Positions 32,703 to 41,834 of a stretch of 47,337 bases of DNA are shown piece after piece. Position 1 is the stretch's first letter; each line of letters opens with the position of its first letter. The notes below the pieces were generated by a model. The model was not told the origin of the DNA and did not search any database. It was given only the letters and a program-made list of their open reading frames with translations. The DNA comes from Thiobacillus sp. 65-1059 (GTDB lineage Bacteria; Pseudomonadota; Gammaproteobacteria; Burkholderiales; Thiobacillaceae), in the NCBI GenBank assembly GCA_001897675.1, contig MKUE01000129.1, positions 1 through 47,337 on the forward strand, written 5' to 3'. Made by a program: the position numbers and the translations under genes.

Positions 32703-33800
32703 CTATCTGTTTCCCGGCACCCGCGCCGCGCCGCTCGCCACGTCGCCGCACTGCGCGCGGTGGCGCAGCGCGTGGTCCATCAGCACGATGGCCATCAGCG
32801 CCTCGGCGATGGGGGTGGCGCGGATGCCGACGCAGGGGTCGTGACGGCCGTGGGTGACGACCTCGATCGGCTGGCCGTTGAGGTCGATCGAACGGCCGGG
32901 CAGGCGCATCGACGAGGTGGGCTTGATCGCGACGTGGGCGACGATGGCCTGGCCGCTCGAGATGCCGCCGAGCACGCCGCCGGCATGGTTGCTCAAGAAT
33001 CCTTCCGGCGCGATCTCGTCGCGGTGCTCGGTGCCCTTCTGCCGCGCCGCCTGCATGCCGTCGCCGATTTCCACGCCCTTGACGGCGTTCAGCCCCATCA
33101 GCGCATGGGCGAGGTCGGCGTCGAGCTTGTCGTACAGCGGCTCGCCCCAGCCGGGCGGCACGTTCTCCGCCACCACGCTGATCTTCGCGCCGACCGAGTC
33201 GCCCGACTTCCTGAGCGCGTCCATGTAGGCTTCAAGTTCGGGCACGATGGCTGCATTGGGCGCGAAGAAGGCGTTGTTGCCGATTTCGTCCCACGACTCG
33301 AAGGGAACGTCGACCGGTCCCAGCGCGCTCATGTAGCCGCGGATCACGATGCCGTATTTTTCGGCCAGCCACTTTTTGGCGATGGCGCCGGCGCCGACGA
33401 TGGGCGCGGTGAGTCGTGCGGACGAACGCCCGCCGCCGCGCGGGTCGCGGAAGCCGTATTTCTGCGTATAGGTGTAGTCGGCGTGGCCGGGACGGAAGGT
33501 TTCGGCGATGTTGCCGTAGTCCTTGCTGCGCTGGTCCTCGTTGCGGATCAGGAGCGCGATCGGCGTGCCTGTCGTCTTGCCTTCATACAGGCCGGAGAGA
33601 ATCTCGACGCTGTCGGATTCGCGGCGCTGGGTGACGTGGCGCGAGGTGCCGGGTTTGCGGCGGTCGAGATCGTGCTGGATGTCGGCCTCGGCGAGCGCCA
33701 TGCCGGGCGGGCAGCCGTCGACCACGCAGCCGATGGCGGGGCCGTGCGATTCGCCGAACACGGTGACACAGAACAGTTTGCCGAGTGTGCTGCCAGACAT
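32703..33800 (-). CDS. aroC: chorismate synthase
   Basis: 365 residues from the ATG at 33800. Three family signatures are visible: [18 protein letters not shown] near residue 16, [12 protein letters not shown] near 125, and [19 protein letters not shown] near 330. It converts 5-enolpyruvylshikimate-3-phosphate to chorismate using reduced FMN, the last shared step of aromatic amino-acid synthesis. The open frame extends upstream past 33800, but [20 protein letters not shown] is the canonical N terminus. It is divergent from the transaldolase gene across about 155 bp. Confidence 0.97.
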   Translation of the reverse strand: MSGSTLGKLFCVTVFGESHGPAIGCVVDGCPPGMALAEADIQHDLDRRKPGTSRHVTQRRESDSVEILSGLYEGKTTGTPIALLIRNEDQRSKDYGNIAETFRPGHADYTYTQKYGFRDPRGGGRSSARLTAPIVGAGAIAKKWLAEKYGIVIRGYMSALGPVDVPFESWDEIGNNAFFAPNAAIVPELEAYMDALRKSGDSVGAKISVVAENVPPGWGEPLYDKLDADLAHALMGLNAVKGVEIGDGMQAARQKGTEHRDEIAPEGFLSNHAGGVLGGISSGQAIVAHVAIKPTSSMRLPGRSIDLNGQPIEVVTHGRHDPCVGIRATPIAEALMAIVLMDHALRHRAQCGDVASGAARVPGNR

Positions 33801-33954
33801 GGAAATAACCGCGGAAAGGACCGAAAGAATGCGCCGAAGTCTAGCACAGGCGCGGCTTTGCACGCCGCCCGCCGCATCCCGCCGGGCGCGCTGCGGCAAG
33901 ACCGATGCGTTTTTAACCGCTATCCTGAACATCTCGCGGAACGAGGACGCCCCA

Positions 33955-35034
33955 ATGAATGCCACGCAGCACCTCACCACCCTCGGCCAGAGCCTCTGGC
34001 TGGACAACCTCTCGCGCAGCCTGATCCGCGACGGCACGCTGGCCAGGCTGATCACCGAGGACGGCGTCTCGGGCGTGACCTCGAATCCGGCGATTTTCCA
34101 GAATGCGCTCGCCAGCAGCCCGTATTACGCCGACGACCTGGCGCGGCTGAAAACCGGCGAACCCGATGCCGAGCGGCGTTACGAAGCGCTGGTCATCCCC
34201 GACATCCGGGCGGCCTGCGATCTGCTGTTGCCGGTATTCACGCGCAGCGGCGGCAACGACGGCTACGTCAGCCTGGAAGTCGCGCCGCGCTGGGCGTACG
34301 ATGCCGCGCGCACGGTGGAGGAAGCCCAGCGTCTGTCCGCCGCGGTGGACCGCAGCAACCTGCTGATCAAGGTGCCGGGCACGCCGGAAGGCATCGACGC
34401 GTTCGAGACGCTGACCCGGCTCGGCATCAACGTCAACGTGACGCTGCTGTTTTCGCTTGCCCAGACCGAGGCGGCGTTCGACGCCTACCTGCGCGGCCTT
34501 GCCGCACGCGTGCAGGCAGGGGCCGGCGTGCGCCGCAGCAAGGCGGTGGCGAGCCTGTTCCTGTCGCGCGTCGACACCCTGGTCGACGCGCGCCTCGATT
34601 CGATCGGCACGCTGGAAGCGCTGCCGCTGCGCGGCAAGGCGGCGGTCGCCACGGCCAAGCTCGCCTATCAAAACTATCTGAAAACATTTCGCGGCGAGAC
34701 TTTCGCCGCCCTGGCGCAGCAGGGCGCAATGCCGCAAACCCTGCTGTGGGCAAGCACCGGCGTGAAAAACCCGGCCTACCACGCCCTGCTGTACGTCGAG
34801 CCGCTGATCGGCAGGGAAACCATCAACACGCTGCCCGACAAGACGCTCGCCGCGCTGCGCGAGCACGGCAAACCGGCGCTGCGGGTGGAGGACGGCATTG
34901 CCGAGGCGGCGGCGCAGTGGGTGGATCTGGCGCGGCTGGGCATCGACATGGACACGGTCGGCAACACCTTGCAGGACGAAGGCGTCAAACTGTTCGAAGC
35001 CGCGTACCGGAAACTGCTGCAGCAGACCGGATGA
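33955..35034 (+). CDS. tal: transaldolase
   Basis: 359 residues. [21 protein letters not shown] opens the protein (located by its first residues), then [13 protein letters not shown] near residue 40. The Schiff-base Lys lies in [11 protein letters not shown] near 137, followed by [13 protein letters not shown] near 157 and [12 protein letters not shown] near 195. The length and style match the long transaldolases of actinobacteria and many autotrophs (TIGR00876 type). It shuttles dihydroxyacetone units between sugar phosphates in the non-oxidative pentose phosphate pathway. GAGGA lies upstream of the ATG at 33955. Confidence 0.93.
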   Translation: MNATQHLTTLGQSLWLDNLSRSLIRDGTLARLITEDGVSGVTSNPAIFQNALASSPYYADDLARLKTGEPDAERRYEALVIPDIRAACDLLLPVFTRSGGNDGYVSLEVAPRWAYDAARTVEEAQRLSAAVDRSNLLIKVPGTPEGIDAFETLTRLGINVNVTLLFSLAQTEAAFDAYLRGLAARVQAGAGVRRSKAVASLFLSRVDTLVDARLDSIGTLEALPLRGKAAVATAKLAYQNYLKTFRGETFAALAQQGAMPQTLLWASTGVKNPAYHALLYVEPLIGRETINTLPDKTLAALREHGKPALRVEDGIAEAAAQWVDLARLGIDMDTVGNTLQDEGVKLFEAAYRKLLQQTG

Positions 35035-35137
35035 GCGGCGCCCCGATCCCTGCCGCGCCTGCCTTGTTGATGCTCCGGAAGTTCGGCATCATCGACCCGT
35101 CAAGAATCGCGCCATCTTTAAATTAAGGAGCCTGTCC

Positions 35138-36247
35138 ATGAAAGCCCGTGCCGCCGTAGCCTGGGAGCCCAAAAAACCGCTGTCGATCGAGGAAGTGGAC
35201 GTCGAAGGTCCGCGCGAGGGCGAAGTATTGCTGCAGGTCGTCGCCAGCGGCGTCTGCCATACCGACGCCTTCACGCTGTCGGGCGACGACCCGGAGGGCG
35301 CCTTCCCCTGCATCCTCGGCCACGAAGGCGGCTGCATCGTGGCGGAGTGCGGACCCGGAGTGAAAACGCTGAAGCCCGGCGACCACGTCATCCCGCTCTA
35401 CATTCCCGAGTGCGGACACTGCGAATACTGCGCCTCGCCCAAGACCAACCTGTGCCAGTCGATCGCGTCCACCGTGTGGACCGGCTACATGCCCGACGGC
35501 ACCCGGCGTTTCTCGAAGAACGGCAAGCCGATCTTCCACTACATGGGCTGCTCGACCTTTGCCGAATACACCGTGGTGCCGGAGATCGCGCTCGCCAAGA
35601 TCAATCCCGCCGCGCCGCTCGACAAGGTCTGCCTGCTCGGCTGCGGCGTCACCACCGGCATCGGCGCGGTGCTGAACACCGCCAAGGTCGAGCCGGGCTC
35701 GACCGTCGCCGTGTTCGGCCTCGGCGGCATCGGCCTGTCCTGCATCCAGGGCGCGGTGATGGCCGGGGCCGCGCGCATCCTCGCCATCGACCTCAATCCC
35801 GACAAGTTCGAGATGGCGAAGGCGCTCGGCGCCACCGACTTCATCAACCCGCGCGATGTCAACGGCTCGGTCTCCGAGGCCATCCGCGACCTGACCAAGG
35901 GCGGCGTCGATTACTCGTTCGAGTGCATCGGCAACGTCAACGTCATGCGCGACGCGCTCGAATGCACCCACATGGGCTGGGGCGTCTCCACCGTGATCGG
36001 GGTCGCCGGCGCCGGGCAGGAAATCTGCACCCGGCCGTTCAATCTCGTCGTCGGGCGCACCTGGAAAGGCACCGCGTTCGGCGGCGTCAAGGGCCGCACG
36101 CAACTGCCGGGCTACGTCGACGACTACATGGCCGGCAGGATCGAGATCGACAAGCTGGTCACCCACACCATGCCGCTGGAAGACATCAACCGCGCCTTCG
36201 ACCTGATGCACGAAGGCAAGAGCATCCGTTCGGTCATCATTTTCTGA
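35138..36247 (+). CDS. frmA: S-(hydroxymethyl)glutathione dehydrogenase / class III alcohol dehydrogenase
   Basis: 369 residues from the ATG at 35138 with a strong AAGGAG at 35125-35130. Catalytic zinc ligands are Cys40 and His62 (GHEGG) plus a Cys in LLGCGVTTG; structural zinc ligands are Cys92, 95, 98 and 106 (CGHCEYC ... LC). The NAD-binding motif is [14 protein letters not shown]. This is the glutathione-dependent formaldehyde dehydrogenase, which also acts as S-nitrosoglutathione reductase. The next gene, S-formylglutathione hydrolase, completes formaldehyde oxidation to formate; the 8-bp gap indicates an operon. No frmR-type repressor is adjacent. Confidence 0.96.
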   Translation: MKARAAVAWEPKKPLSIEEVDVEGPREGEVLLQVVASGVCHTDAFTLSGDDPEGAFPCILGHEGGCIVAECGPGVKTLKPGDHVIPLYIPECGHCEYCASPKTNLCQSIASTVWTGYMPDGTRRFSKNGKPIFHYMGCSTFAEYTVVPEIALAKINPAAPLDKVCLLGCGVTTGIGAVLNTAKVEPGSTVAVFGLGGIGLSCIQGAVMAGAARILAIDLNPDKFEMAKALGATDFINPRDVNGSVSEAIRDLTKGGVDYSFECIGNVNVMRDALECTHMGWGVSTVIGVAGAGQEICTRPFNLVVGRTWKGTAFGGVKGRTQLPGYVDDYMAGRIEIDKLVTHTMPLEDINRAFDLMHEGKSIRSVIIF

Positions 36248-36255
36248 GGCGGCAC

Positions 36256-37092
36256 ATGAAGCAAATCGAACGCATCAAGGAATTCGGCGGCTGGCTCGAA
36301 CGCTGGCAGCACGAGTCGGCCGCATGCCGGTGCACCATGACCTTTTCGGTCTACCTGCCGCCGCAGGCGGCGACGCAGAAGCTGCCGGTGGTGGTCTGGC
36401 TGTCGGGGCTAACCTGCACCGACGACAACGTGCGGGTGAAGGCCGGCGCGCAGCGCTATTGCGCCGAGCTCGGGCTGATTCTCGTCATGCCCGACACCAG
36501 CCCGCGCGGCGACGAGGTGCCCGACGTGCCCGAGCGCTACGACCTCGGCCAGGGCGCCGGCTTCTATGTCGACGCCACGCAGGCGCCGTGGGCGACGCAC
36601 TACCGGATGTACGACTACGTCACCCGCGAGCTGCCCGCGCTGGTCGAGGCGAACTTCCCCGTCATCCCCGGCAGGCGCGCCATCAGCGGCCACTCGATGG
36701 GCGGCCACGGCGCGCTGATCTGCGCACTGAAAAACCCCGGCATGTACGCCTCGGTCTCCGCCTTCGCCCCCATCTGCAACCCGGCGATCAGCCCCTGGGG
36801 GCAAGGCTGCTTCGGCGCCTATCTCGGCGATGACAAGCAAGCCTGGGAAGCGTACGACGCCACCTGCCTGGTCCAGGCCGGCGCGCCGCTGCCGCCCGCG
36901 CTGATCGACCACGGCACCGCCGACGAATTCCTCGCCGAGCAGCTGTTTCCGCAGAACCTGCAGGCCGCCTGCGCGGCACGCGGCATCCCGCTCACGCTAA
37001 GGATGCAGGACGGCTACGACCACAGCTACCACTTCATCGCCAGCTTCATCGGCGAACATCTGGCGTTTCACGCGCGGGCGCTGGCAAGTTAA
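36256..37092 (+). CDS. fghA: S-formylglutathione hydrolase
   Basis: 278 residues. Alpha/beta-hydrolase of the esterase D family: WLSGLTCTDDN (oxyanion region), nucleophilic Ser147 in GHSMGGHGA, then IDHGTADEFL (Asp) and YDHSYHF (His) complete the triad. YVDATQAPWATHYRMYDYV is the substrate-pocket segment typical of FrmB/FghA. It hydrolyses S-formylglutathione to formate and glutathione. It is coupled to the preceding class III dehydrogenase. Confidence 0.95.
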   Translation: MKQIERIKEFGGWLERWQHESAACRCTMTFSVYLPPQAATQKLPVVVWLSGLTCTDDNVRVKAGAQRYCAELGLILVMPDTSPRGDEVPDVPERYDLGQGAGFYVDATQAPWATHYRMYDYVTRELPALVEANFPVIPGRRAISGHSMGGHGALICALKNPGMYASVSAFAPICNPAISPWGQGCFGAYLGDDKQAWEAYDATCLVQAGAPLPPALIDHGTADEFLAEQLFPQNLQAACAARGIPLTLRMQDGYDHSYHFIASFIGEHLAFHARALAS

Positions 37093-37190
37093 GCCGCCGC
37101 GCTACCCCCTGCGCCGCCCCATATCAACCAAGAACAATTTATGCCCTGAGAAAAAATCTTGAATAGACAGGAAAGCTTGCGGGAGGGAGG

Positions 37191-37298
37191 ATGACCTTAG
37201 CCGATCCAGCGCGCCCGGCCGGCGCGACGGAATCCCGAAATCGACGCAAGGAGACGCGCCATGAGCTTTACCCGTTTGCCCACCAGCAATCTCGATAA
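37191..37298 (+). CDS. possible 35-residue ORF overlapping the CBS gene start
   Basis: ATG at 37191 directly after a very strong GGGAGGGAGG. It reads MTLADPARPAGATESRNRR... and stops at 37298, 38 bases inside the CBS gene in another frame. It could be a leader peptide whose translation affects access to the CBS start, or chance. No domain is recognisable. Confidence 0.3.
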   Translation: MTLADPARPAGATESRNRRKETRHELYPFAHQQSR

Positions 37299-37848
37299 GA
37301 CCGCCGGCCTGCTGCGCCCCGCCTGCGTATTGCCCGAACGCGTGGGAATGGACAACCCGGCGCTCGATGTCATGACCGATTTCCGCCGCCTGACCGCCTT
37401 CATCGCCACTCCCGGCGACACCATCAAGCAGGCGGAAGAGCGCATGATCCGCCGCAAGGTACGCCTGCTGTTCGTGATGGACAGCCAGGATCGCGTGGCC
37501 GGGCTGATCACCAGTTCCGACATCCACGGCGAAAAGCCCCTGCAGGTGGTGCAAAGCCGCGGCATCCGCCGCGACGAAGTGCTGGTGGCCGACATCATGA
37601 CCTCGGTGGACCGGCTGGAAGCGGTCGATTTCGACGATCTGTCGCATGCCCGCGTCGGCCATGTGCTGGAGACGCTCAAGGCACGCGGCCGTCAGCATGC
37701 CCTGGTGATCGAAAATGCGGACGGCCGGCAAATGGTGCGCGGCCTGCTGTCGCTGTCGCAGCTGTGCAAACAGCTCGGCGTCAACGTCGAAACCACCGAG
37801 GTGGCGCACACCTTCATCGAAATCGAGCAGCAGCTGGCGCACGCCTGA
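37261..37848 (+). CDS. CBS-domain protein
   Basis: 195 residues from the ATG at 37261 with AAGGAG upstream. Two CBS domains in tandem: the first has ATPGDTIKQAEERMIRRKVRLLFVMD and AGLITSSDIHG (about residues 45-90). The second has VADIMTSVDRLEAVDFDDL, ALVIENADG and VRGLLSLSQLCKQLG (about 105-180). A Bateman module without a catalytic domain usually senses adenine nucleotides or modulates a partner protein. The partner is not evident from the neighbours. A GC-rich hairpin follows the stop. Confidence 0.88.
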   Translation: MSFTRLPTSNLDKTAGLLRPACVLPERVGMDNPALDVMTDFRRLTAFIATPGDTIKQAEERMIRRKVRLLFVMDSQDRVAGLITSSDIHGEKPLQVVQSRGIRRDEVLVADIMTSVDRLEAVDFDDLSHARVGHVLETLKARGRQHALVIENADGRQMVRGLLSLSQLCKQLGVNVETTEVAHTFIEIEQQLAHA

Positions 37849-38151
37849 GCTGCCGCCGCCGCCCCTGCGGGCGGCGGCGTCCTGCAGTGGCCGGTTTCCA
37901 GCGTATCCCGCACTCATTCCGCCAAGCCGGCCCCTGCAGCCGGACTCAAGCCCTATCCCACGCAACACCCAAGGTTTTCCCGCGCGGCGTCTTGTGCTCA
38001 AATCCCGGACGGACGCCCGCGGCGAAACGCGCGCCGGCGGAGCGAGACCGCACGACACCCTATTGAGACGGCCAAGCAATGTTTGAATCCATCAGTGTAT
38101 TTCGCACCTCCTGAGCGGGACGGTTCATTGGGCCGAATCAATAACAAGCAC
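37849..38151 (+). other. intergenic region with a strong hairpin
   Basis: 303 bp between the CBS gene and the ThDP enzyme. It holds a perfect 11-bp GC hairpin (CGCCGCCGCCC / GGGCGGCGGCG, loop CTGC, 37854-37879) right after the CBS stop, without a T run, which is probably a transcription or RNA-stability barrier. I see no convincing promoter or gene in the rest. Confidence 0.6.
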
Positions 38152-39813
38152 ATGAATATTTCCGTCAGCGAACTGATCGTCCGGTATCTGGAACGCCTCG
38201 GCATCGACCACATTTTCGGCATGCCGGGCGCGCACGTGCTGCCGATCTACGACTGTCTGCATGATTCGGGCGTGAAGAGCGTGCTGGTGAAGCACGAGCA
38301 GGGGGCGGCCTTCATGGCCGGCGGCTACGCGCGGGTGTCGCAGCGCCCCTCCGCCTGCATCGCCACCGCGGGCCCGGGGGCGACCAACCTCATTACCGGC
38401 ATCGCCAATGCCTACGCCGAGCGGCTGCCGGTGCTGGCGATCACCGGCGAGACCTCGACCTACATCTTCGGCCGCGGCGGCCTGCAGGAAAGCTCCGGCG
38501 AAGGCGGCGCCATCGACCAGGGCGCTCTGTTCGCCAGCATCACCCGCTACCACAAGCTCGTCGAGCGCACCGATTATCTCGGCCAGGTGCTGAACCAGGC
38601 CACCCGGGCGCTGCTCGGCCACGAACCGGGGCCGGTGCTGCTGTCGATCCCGTACAACGTGCAGAAGGAGCGGGTCGATGCCAGCGTGCTCGAGCGGATT
38701 CATTTCCCCTGCCAGTCCGCGATTCGCCACACGACGCCGACGGGCGCGCTCGCCGAACTGATCCGGGCCGCGCATGCCCCGGTGATCGTCGCCGGCCACG
38801 GCTGCATCCAGGCGGGCGCGCGCGAAACCGTCGCCGCCCTTTCCGAACGCTTCAACATCCCGGTCACCACCAGCCTCAAGGCCAAGGGCGTGGTGGCCGA
38901 AGGCACGCCGCTGGCGCTGGGCTGCCTCGGCGTGACGTCCAGCGGCGACGCCTACCGCTACCTCGTCGAGCACGCCGACTTGCTGGTGTTTCTCGGCGCC
39001 GGCTTCAACGAACGCACCAGCTACCTGTGGGATGCGAAGCTGCTGACCGGCAAGAAGATCGCCCAGGTGGACCGCGACGCCGCCCAGCTCGGCCGCGTGT
39101 TCCAGCCCGACGTGGCGATCTGCGGCGACATCCGCGCGGTGACGGAAGAACTGCTCGCCGCGCTCGAAGCCGACGCCATGCCGCCCAAGGCCCGCGACCT
39201 GCTGGACGGCCACCGTGCGGCCACCCCGCCGCCCGCAAGCGGCGGCGCCGCGCAGGAGGAAGCTTTCCACCTGATCCAGGCATTCTTCAGCGGACTCGCC
39301 CGGCGCTTCCCGCGCAACGCGCTGGTGTTCGACGACAACATCGTCTTCGCGCAGAGCTACTTCGACGTCTCCGACCGCAACCACTACTTCCCGAATTCCG
39401 GCATCTCGTCGCTGGGGCACGCGATCCCGGCCGCCATCGGCGCGCGCTGCTTCGCCCCCGACAGCCCCGCCTTCGCCATCCTCGGCGATGGCGGCTTCCA
39501 GATGTGCTGCATGGAAATGATGACCGCGGTGAACTACGGCATCCCGCTCAACGTGGTGGTGATCAACAACGGCACGCTCTCGCTCATCCGCAAGAACCAG
39601 TTCCAGCTCTACGGCGAACGCTACATCGACTGCGACTTTGCGAACCCCGACTTCGGCCTGCTCGCGCAATCCTTCGGCGTGCCGCATTACCGCATCGAGA
39701 CCGAGGCCGACCTCGACCGGCTGTTTGCCGAGGCCGATCTGACGCACGCGATCAACCTCATCGAGATCCTGCTCGACAAAAACGCCTTCCCGCGCTACCT
39801 GTCGGCCCGCTAG
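38152..39813 (+). CDS. thiamine-diphosphate-dependent enzyme, acetolactate synthase-like
   Basis: 553 residues from the ATG at 38152; the open frame reaches a TTG at 38083, but MNISVSELIVRYLERLGI is the family N terminus. The ThDP-activating Glu49 lies in VKHEQGAAFMAGGYAR. The central domain contains APVIVAGHG and KAKGVVAEGTPLALGCLG. The ThDP-binding motif GDGGFQM starts at residue 445 and ends in NNGTLSLIRK. This is the domain order of the acetolactate synthase/benzoylformate decarboxylase family. No regulatory small subunit (ilvH) or ilvC is beside it, so a biosynthetic acetolactate synthase is unlikely. A 2-oxo-acid decarboxylase or carboligase fits; the substrate is open. Confidence 0.8.
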   Translation: MNISVSELIVRYLERLGIDHIFGMPGAHVLPIYDCLHDSGVKSVLVKHEQGAAFMAGGYARVSQRPSACIATAGPGATNLITGIANAYAERLPVLAITGETSTYIFGRGGLQESSGEGGAIDQGALFASITRYHKLVERTDYLGQVLNQATRALLGHEPGPVLLSIPYNVQKERVDASVLERIHFPCQSAIRHTTPTGALAELIRAAHAPVIVAGHGCIQAGARETVAALSERFNIPVTTSLKAKGVVAEGTPLALGCLGVTSSGDAYRYLVEHADLLVFLGAGFNERTSYLWDAKLLTGKKIAQVDRDAAQLGRVFQPDVAICGDIRAVTEELLAALEADAMPPKARDLLDGHRAATPPPASGGAAQEEAFHLIQAFFSGLARRFPRNALVFDDNIVFAQSYFDVSDRNHYFPNSGISSLGHAIPAAIGARCFAPDSPAFAILGDGGFQMCCMEMMTAVNYGIPLNVVVINNGTLSLIRKNQFQLYGERYIDCDFANPDFGLLAQSFGVPHYRIETEADLDRLFAEADLTHAINLIEILLDKNAFPRYLSAR

Positions 39814-39914
39814 TTGTTGGGTTGCAACGGCTTGTTCATGGCCGCGAAGCGCCCGACTGCAACAGCCCTGCCGGCAGCCGCAGGCGCCGCCTCTTTCGAC
39901 CTTCTGCAATAATT

Positions 39915-39942
39915 GGAACTTTCTTCTTCCAGCTTCGTTTAA
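39915..39942 (+). promoter_or_regulatory. ECF-type promoter upstream of the sigma factor gene
   Basis: -35 GGAAC (39915-39919), a 16-bp spacer and CGTTTAA (39936-39942). The GGAAC/CGTT pair with 16 bp is the classical ECF sigma-factor promoter layout. The same sequence with the same spacing lies upstream of the porin-sox operon. Confidence 0.75.
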
Positions 39943-39948
39943 CGCAGC

Positions 39949-40065
39949 ATGGAAAAAGATCCTCGGCCAACAATCCGGGACTGGCTTGACGGGATCGAGA
40001 AGCGATCGGGGCAGCGGGATGGCCGTATCCAGGAACAGGGCGTCGATGAACAGAGTGCCGGATGA
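39949..40065 (+). CDS. 38-residue ORF overlapping the ECF sigma gene by ATGA
   Basis: The ATG at 39949 opens MEKDPRPTIRDWLDGIEKRS... (38 residues, charged, no hydrophobic stretch). The stop TGA overlaps the ECF start in ATGA. Its ATG lies about ten bases after the -10 CGTT of the ECF promoter, so the transcript would start at or just before this codon and be almost leaderless. No ribosome-binding site is visible. It may be a leader peptide that couples sigma-factor translation to its own. Confidence 0.5.
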   Translation: MEKDPRPTIRDWLDGIEKRSGQRDGRIQEQGVDEQSAG

Positions 40066-40634
40066 ACAAGAGTGAACCATGCGGCAGCTGGCAGCAGTTG
40101 CAGGATCACGAGTGCATCGCCCTGTTCCAGCACGGCGAGCAGGATGCGTTTGCGGAATTGGTGCGGCGCCACCAGAATCGCGTTTACCGTTTTCTCCTGC
40201 GCATGATGGGCTGCCGCGAAGAGGCGCTGGAACTGACCCAGGAGACGATGCTCAAAGCCTTTCGCGTACTGCCCGGCTGGCGGCCGGACGCGGCTTTCGC
40301 CACCTGGCTGTTTCGTGTCGCCAACAATGCAGCCATGGACAGGTTGCGGCGCAAGAAGGTGGTCAAGTACGTGCCGATCGAGGAGCACATGGACTTCCCC
40401 GACCCGGCCGCGGGGCCGGACGACGAGCTGCAATCGGCCCAGCGTTACCGCATTCTCGAGGCGGCGCTGCGGCGGCTTCAGGAAGACTACCGACAGGTCC
40501 TCTTGTTGCGGGAAGTCGAGGAAATGTCGTACGCCGAAATAGGCGATGTGCTGGGCTTACGCGAGGGGACGGTGAAGTCCCGCATCGCGCGTGCAAGACA
40601 GGCTCTGCTGGAAGTCTGCAAGGGCAGGATCTAA
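40062..40634 (+). CDS. ECF-family RNA polymerase sigma factor
   Basis: 190 residues. Region 2 is FAELVRRHQNRVYRFLLRMMG ... ELTQETMLKAFRVL ... FATWLFRVANNAAMDRLRRKK (about residues 30-99, located by its boundaries). Region 4 is LQEDYRQVLLLREVEEMSYAEIGDVLG followed by GTVKSRIARARQAL (about 138-182). There are no regions 1.1 or 3, so it is ECF group, RpoE-like. It is followed at 42 bp by its anti-sigma factor and a periplasmic sensor. It should recognise GGAAC/CGTT promoters; two are visible, one before its own operon and one before the porin-sox operon. Confidence 0.93.
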   Translation: MNKSEPCGSWQQLQDHECIALFQHGEQDAFAELVRRHQNRVYRFLLRMMGCREEALELTQETMLKAFRVLPGWRPDAAFATWLFRVANNAAMDRLRRKKVVKYVPIEEHMDFPDPAAGPDDELQSAQRYRILEAALRRLQEDYRQVLLLREVEEMSYAEIGDVLGLREGTVKSRIARARQALLEVCKGRI

Positions 40635-40675
40635 GGCCATCATTTGGAATTTCGGCAATTCAGAGAGCAGCGATC

Positions 40676-41119
40676 ATGAACAAGCACTGTAAAAAAAGCG
40701 AGGATCTTTCCGCCTACCTCGACGGCGAGCTGGACGAGAAGACCCGCCTGAAATTCGAGACGCACCTGGAAGACTGTTCCGCCTGCATGGAAATGCTGCA
40801 CGATTTGCGCTGTCTCCACGGGTGCTTCCAGACCCTGCCCCAGCAGGAAGTGGGGTTCGATCTGGCGCCCGCGGTGCTGGCCGAACTGGGGCGGCAGCGC
40901 GCCCGCCCGGCAAGCCTGCCGCGCTTCAACTGGTGGCGGCTGTTGCCTGCGTCCTTCGCCGCCGCGGCCACGGTTTTGCTGGGGGTGTTCCTGGGGAACC
41001 TCCTGACCGGCGCGCCCGACGCCGAGGTGGCGGCCCCGACCCTGGCCATGTTCGACCCCATTCCGCCAGGCGGCCTATGTATCGGATTCGCGGAATGCTA
41101 TCCGAAGGAAAGAATCTGA
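40676..41119 (+). CDS. membrane-anchored zinc-binding anti-sigma factor
   Basis: 147 residues. The N-terminal anti-sigma domain has the ZAS zinc motif HLEDCSAC (His-x3-Cys-x2-Cys) after DLSAYLDGELDEKTRLKFE. One transmembrane segment (LLPASFAAAATVLLGVFLGNLL, about residues 96-117) and a short periplasmic tail ending GFAECYPKERI follow. It should hold the preceding sigma factor inactive at the membrane until a periplasmic signal releases it. The ATG at 40676 was chosen for the family N terminus. It overlaps the next gene by one base (TGATG). Confidence 0.88.
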   Translation: MNKHCKKSEDLSAYLDGELDEKTRLKFETHLEDCSACMEMLHDLRCLHGCFQTLPQQEVGFDLAPAVLAELGRQRARPASLPRFNWWRLLPASFAAAATVLLGVFLGNLLTGAPDAEVAAPTLAMFDPIPPGGLCIGFAECYPKERI

Positions 41120-41589
41120 TGAAACGTTCCTGGCTTTATACATTGCTTGCGTTTTCCCTCCTTCTCAACGTCAGCGTGCTGGGCGCGGTGGGCTACCAGG
41201 CCTGGCAAAACGGCGGGTGGCCCGAACTGCATGCCGGCGACAAGCACGACCACCTGGCGGAATACCTCAACCTCAGCACGGAACAGCGCCGGCAGTGGCG
41301 GCAAAAAGAGGAAAGGTTCCTGCGGGAAATGGGAGCCGACTGGGAGGAGGTCCGCGTTCACCGCGAACGCATGATCCGGCAGATTTTCTCGCAGCAGCCC
41401 GACCTTGCGGCGATCGAAGCCGATCGCGCAGCCATCTCTCGCCTCCAGGAAAAGCAGCAGCGCCATGTCATCGAACAGCTGATGGAAGAGCAGCGCATGC
41501 TCGATACAGCGCAGCGGAAGGCCCTGGCCGCGCTCCTGATCCAGCAAAGGCCCGCCGGCTCGCTCGAGGAGCGGCTGCACGGCGATTGA
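41119..41589 (+). CDS. membrane-anchored periplasmic sensor, CnrR/ZraP/CpxP-like
   Basis: 156 residues. An uncleaved-looking N-terminal signal anchor (WLYTLLAFSLLLNVSVLGAVGY) precedes an all-helical periplasmic domain: HLAEYLNLSTEQRRQWRQKEE, a second helix rich in Arg/Glu, DLAAIEADRAAISRLQEKQQRHVIEQL, and MLDTAQRKALAALL. This matches the Metal_resist/CnrR fold used by CnrX and ZraP to sense Ni/Co/Zn or to chaperone. In cnrYXH, the equivalent protein triggers the release of the ECF factor from its anti-sigma factor. Here the target operon is sox, so the ligand could be a metal or a sulfur compound (inference). It is translationally coupled to the anti-sigma gene. Confidence 0.8.
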   Translation: MKRSWLYTLLAFSLLLNVSVLGAVGYQAWQNGGWPELHAGDKHDHLAEYLNLSTEQRRQWRQKEERFLREMGADWEEVRVHRERMIRQIFSQQPDLAAIEADRAAISRLQEKQQRHVIEQLMEEQRMLDTAQRKALAALLIQQRPAGSLEERLHGD

Positions 41590-41834
41590 CGCGGCAGAGC
41601 CGCGTGGCCGGCATGGCCGGAGGGCGCGCACGCGCGCTCCGCTAATCGAGCCATCGACGATAGAAAACACCTCTTGCGATTTCCGTCCTCGGCCAGCCAG
41701 GCCGGCCGGCACACCCCAGCCTTATTGCAACGTGTAGTGACGGGCTGCTAGCCGCCCCGGCAGCATCGGCGGCCGCTTCCGCCATGTCCCCCGGGGCGGC
41801 CGACGGATCGCTCCGGCCGACTCCCTCCTGCCTG

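Noticed and set aside
38125-40080. 651-residue open frame on the minus strand opposite the ThDP enzyme
   Set aside because: The composition (His/Gln/Arg-rich, no domain) is that of an antisense shadow in GC-rich DNA. The plus-strand enzyme has clear motifs.
40062-40634. Reading the sigma factor as a heavy-metal (CnrH) regulator of a metal efflux system
   Set aside because: No RND, CDF or P1B efflux genes adjoin it; the only visible matching promoter outside its own is that of the sox operon.
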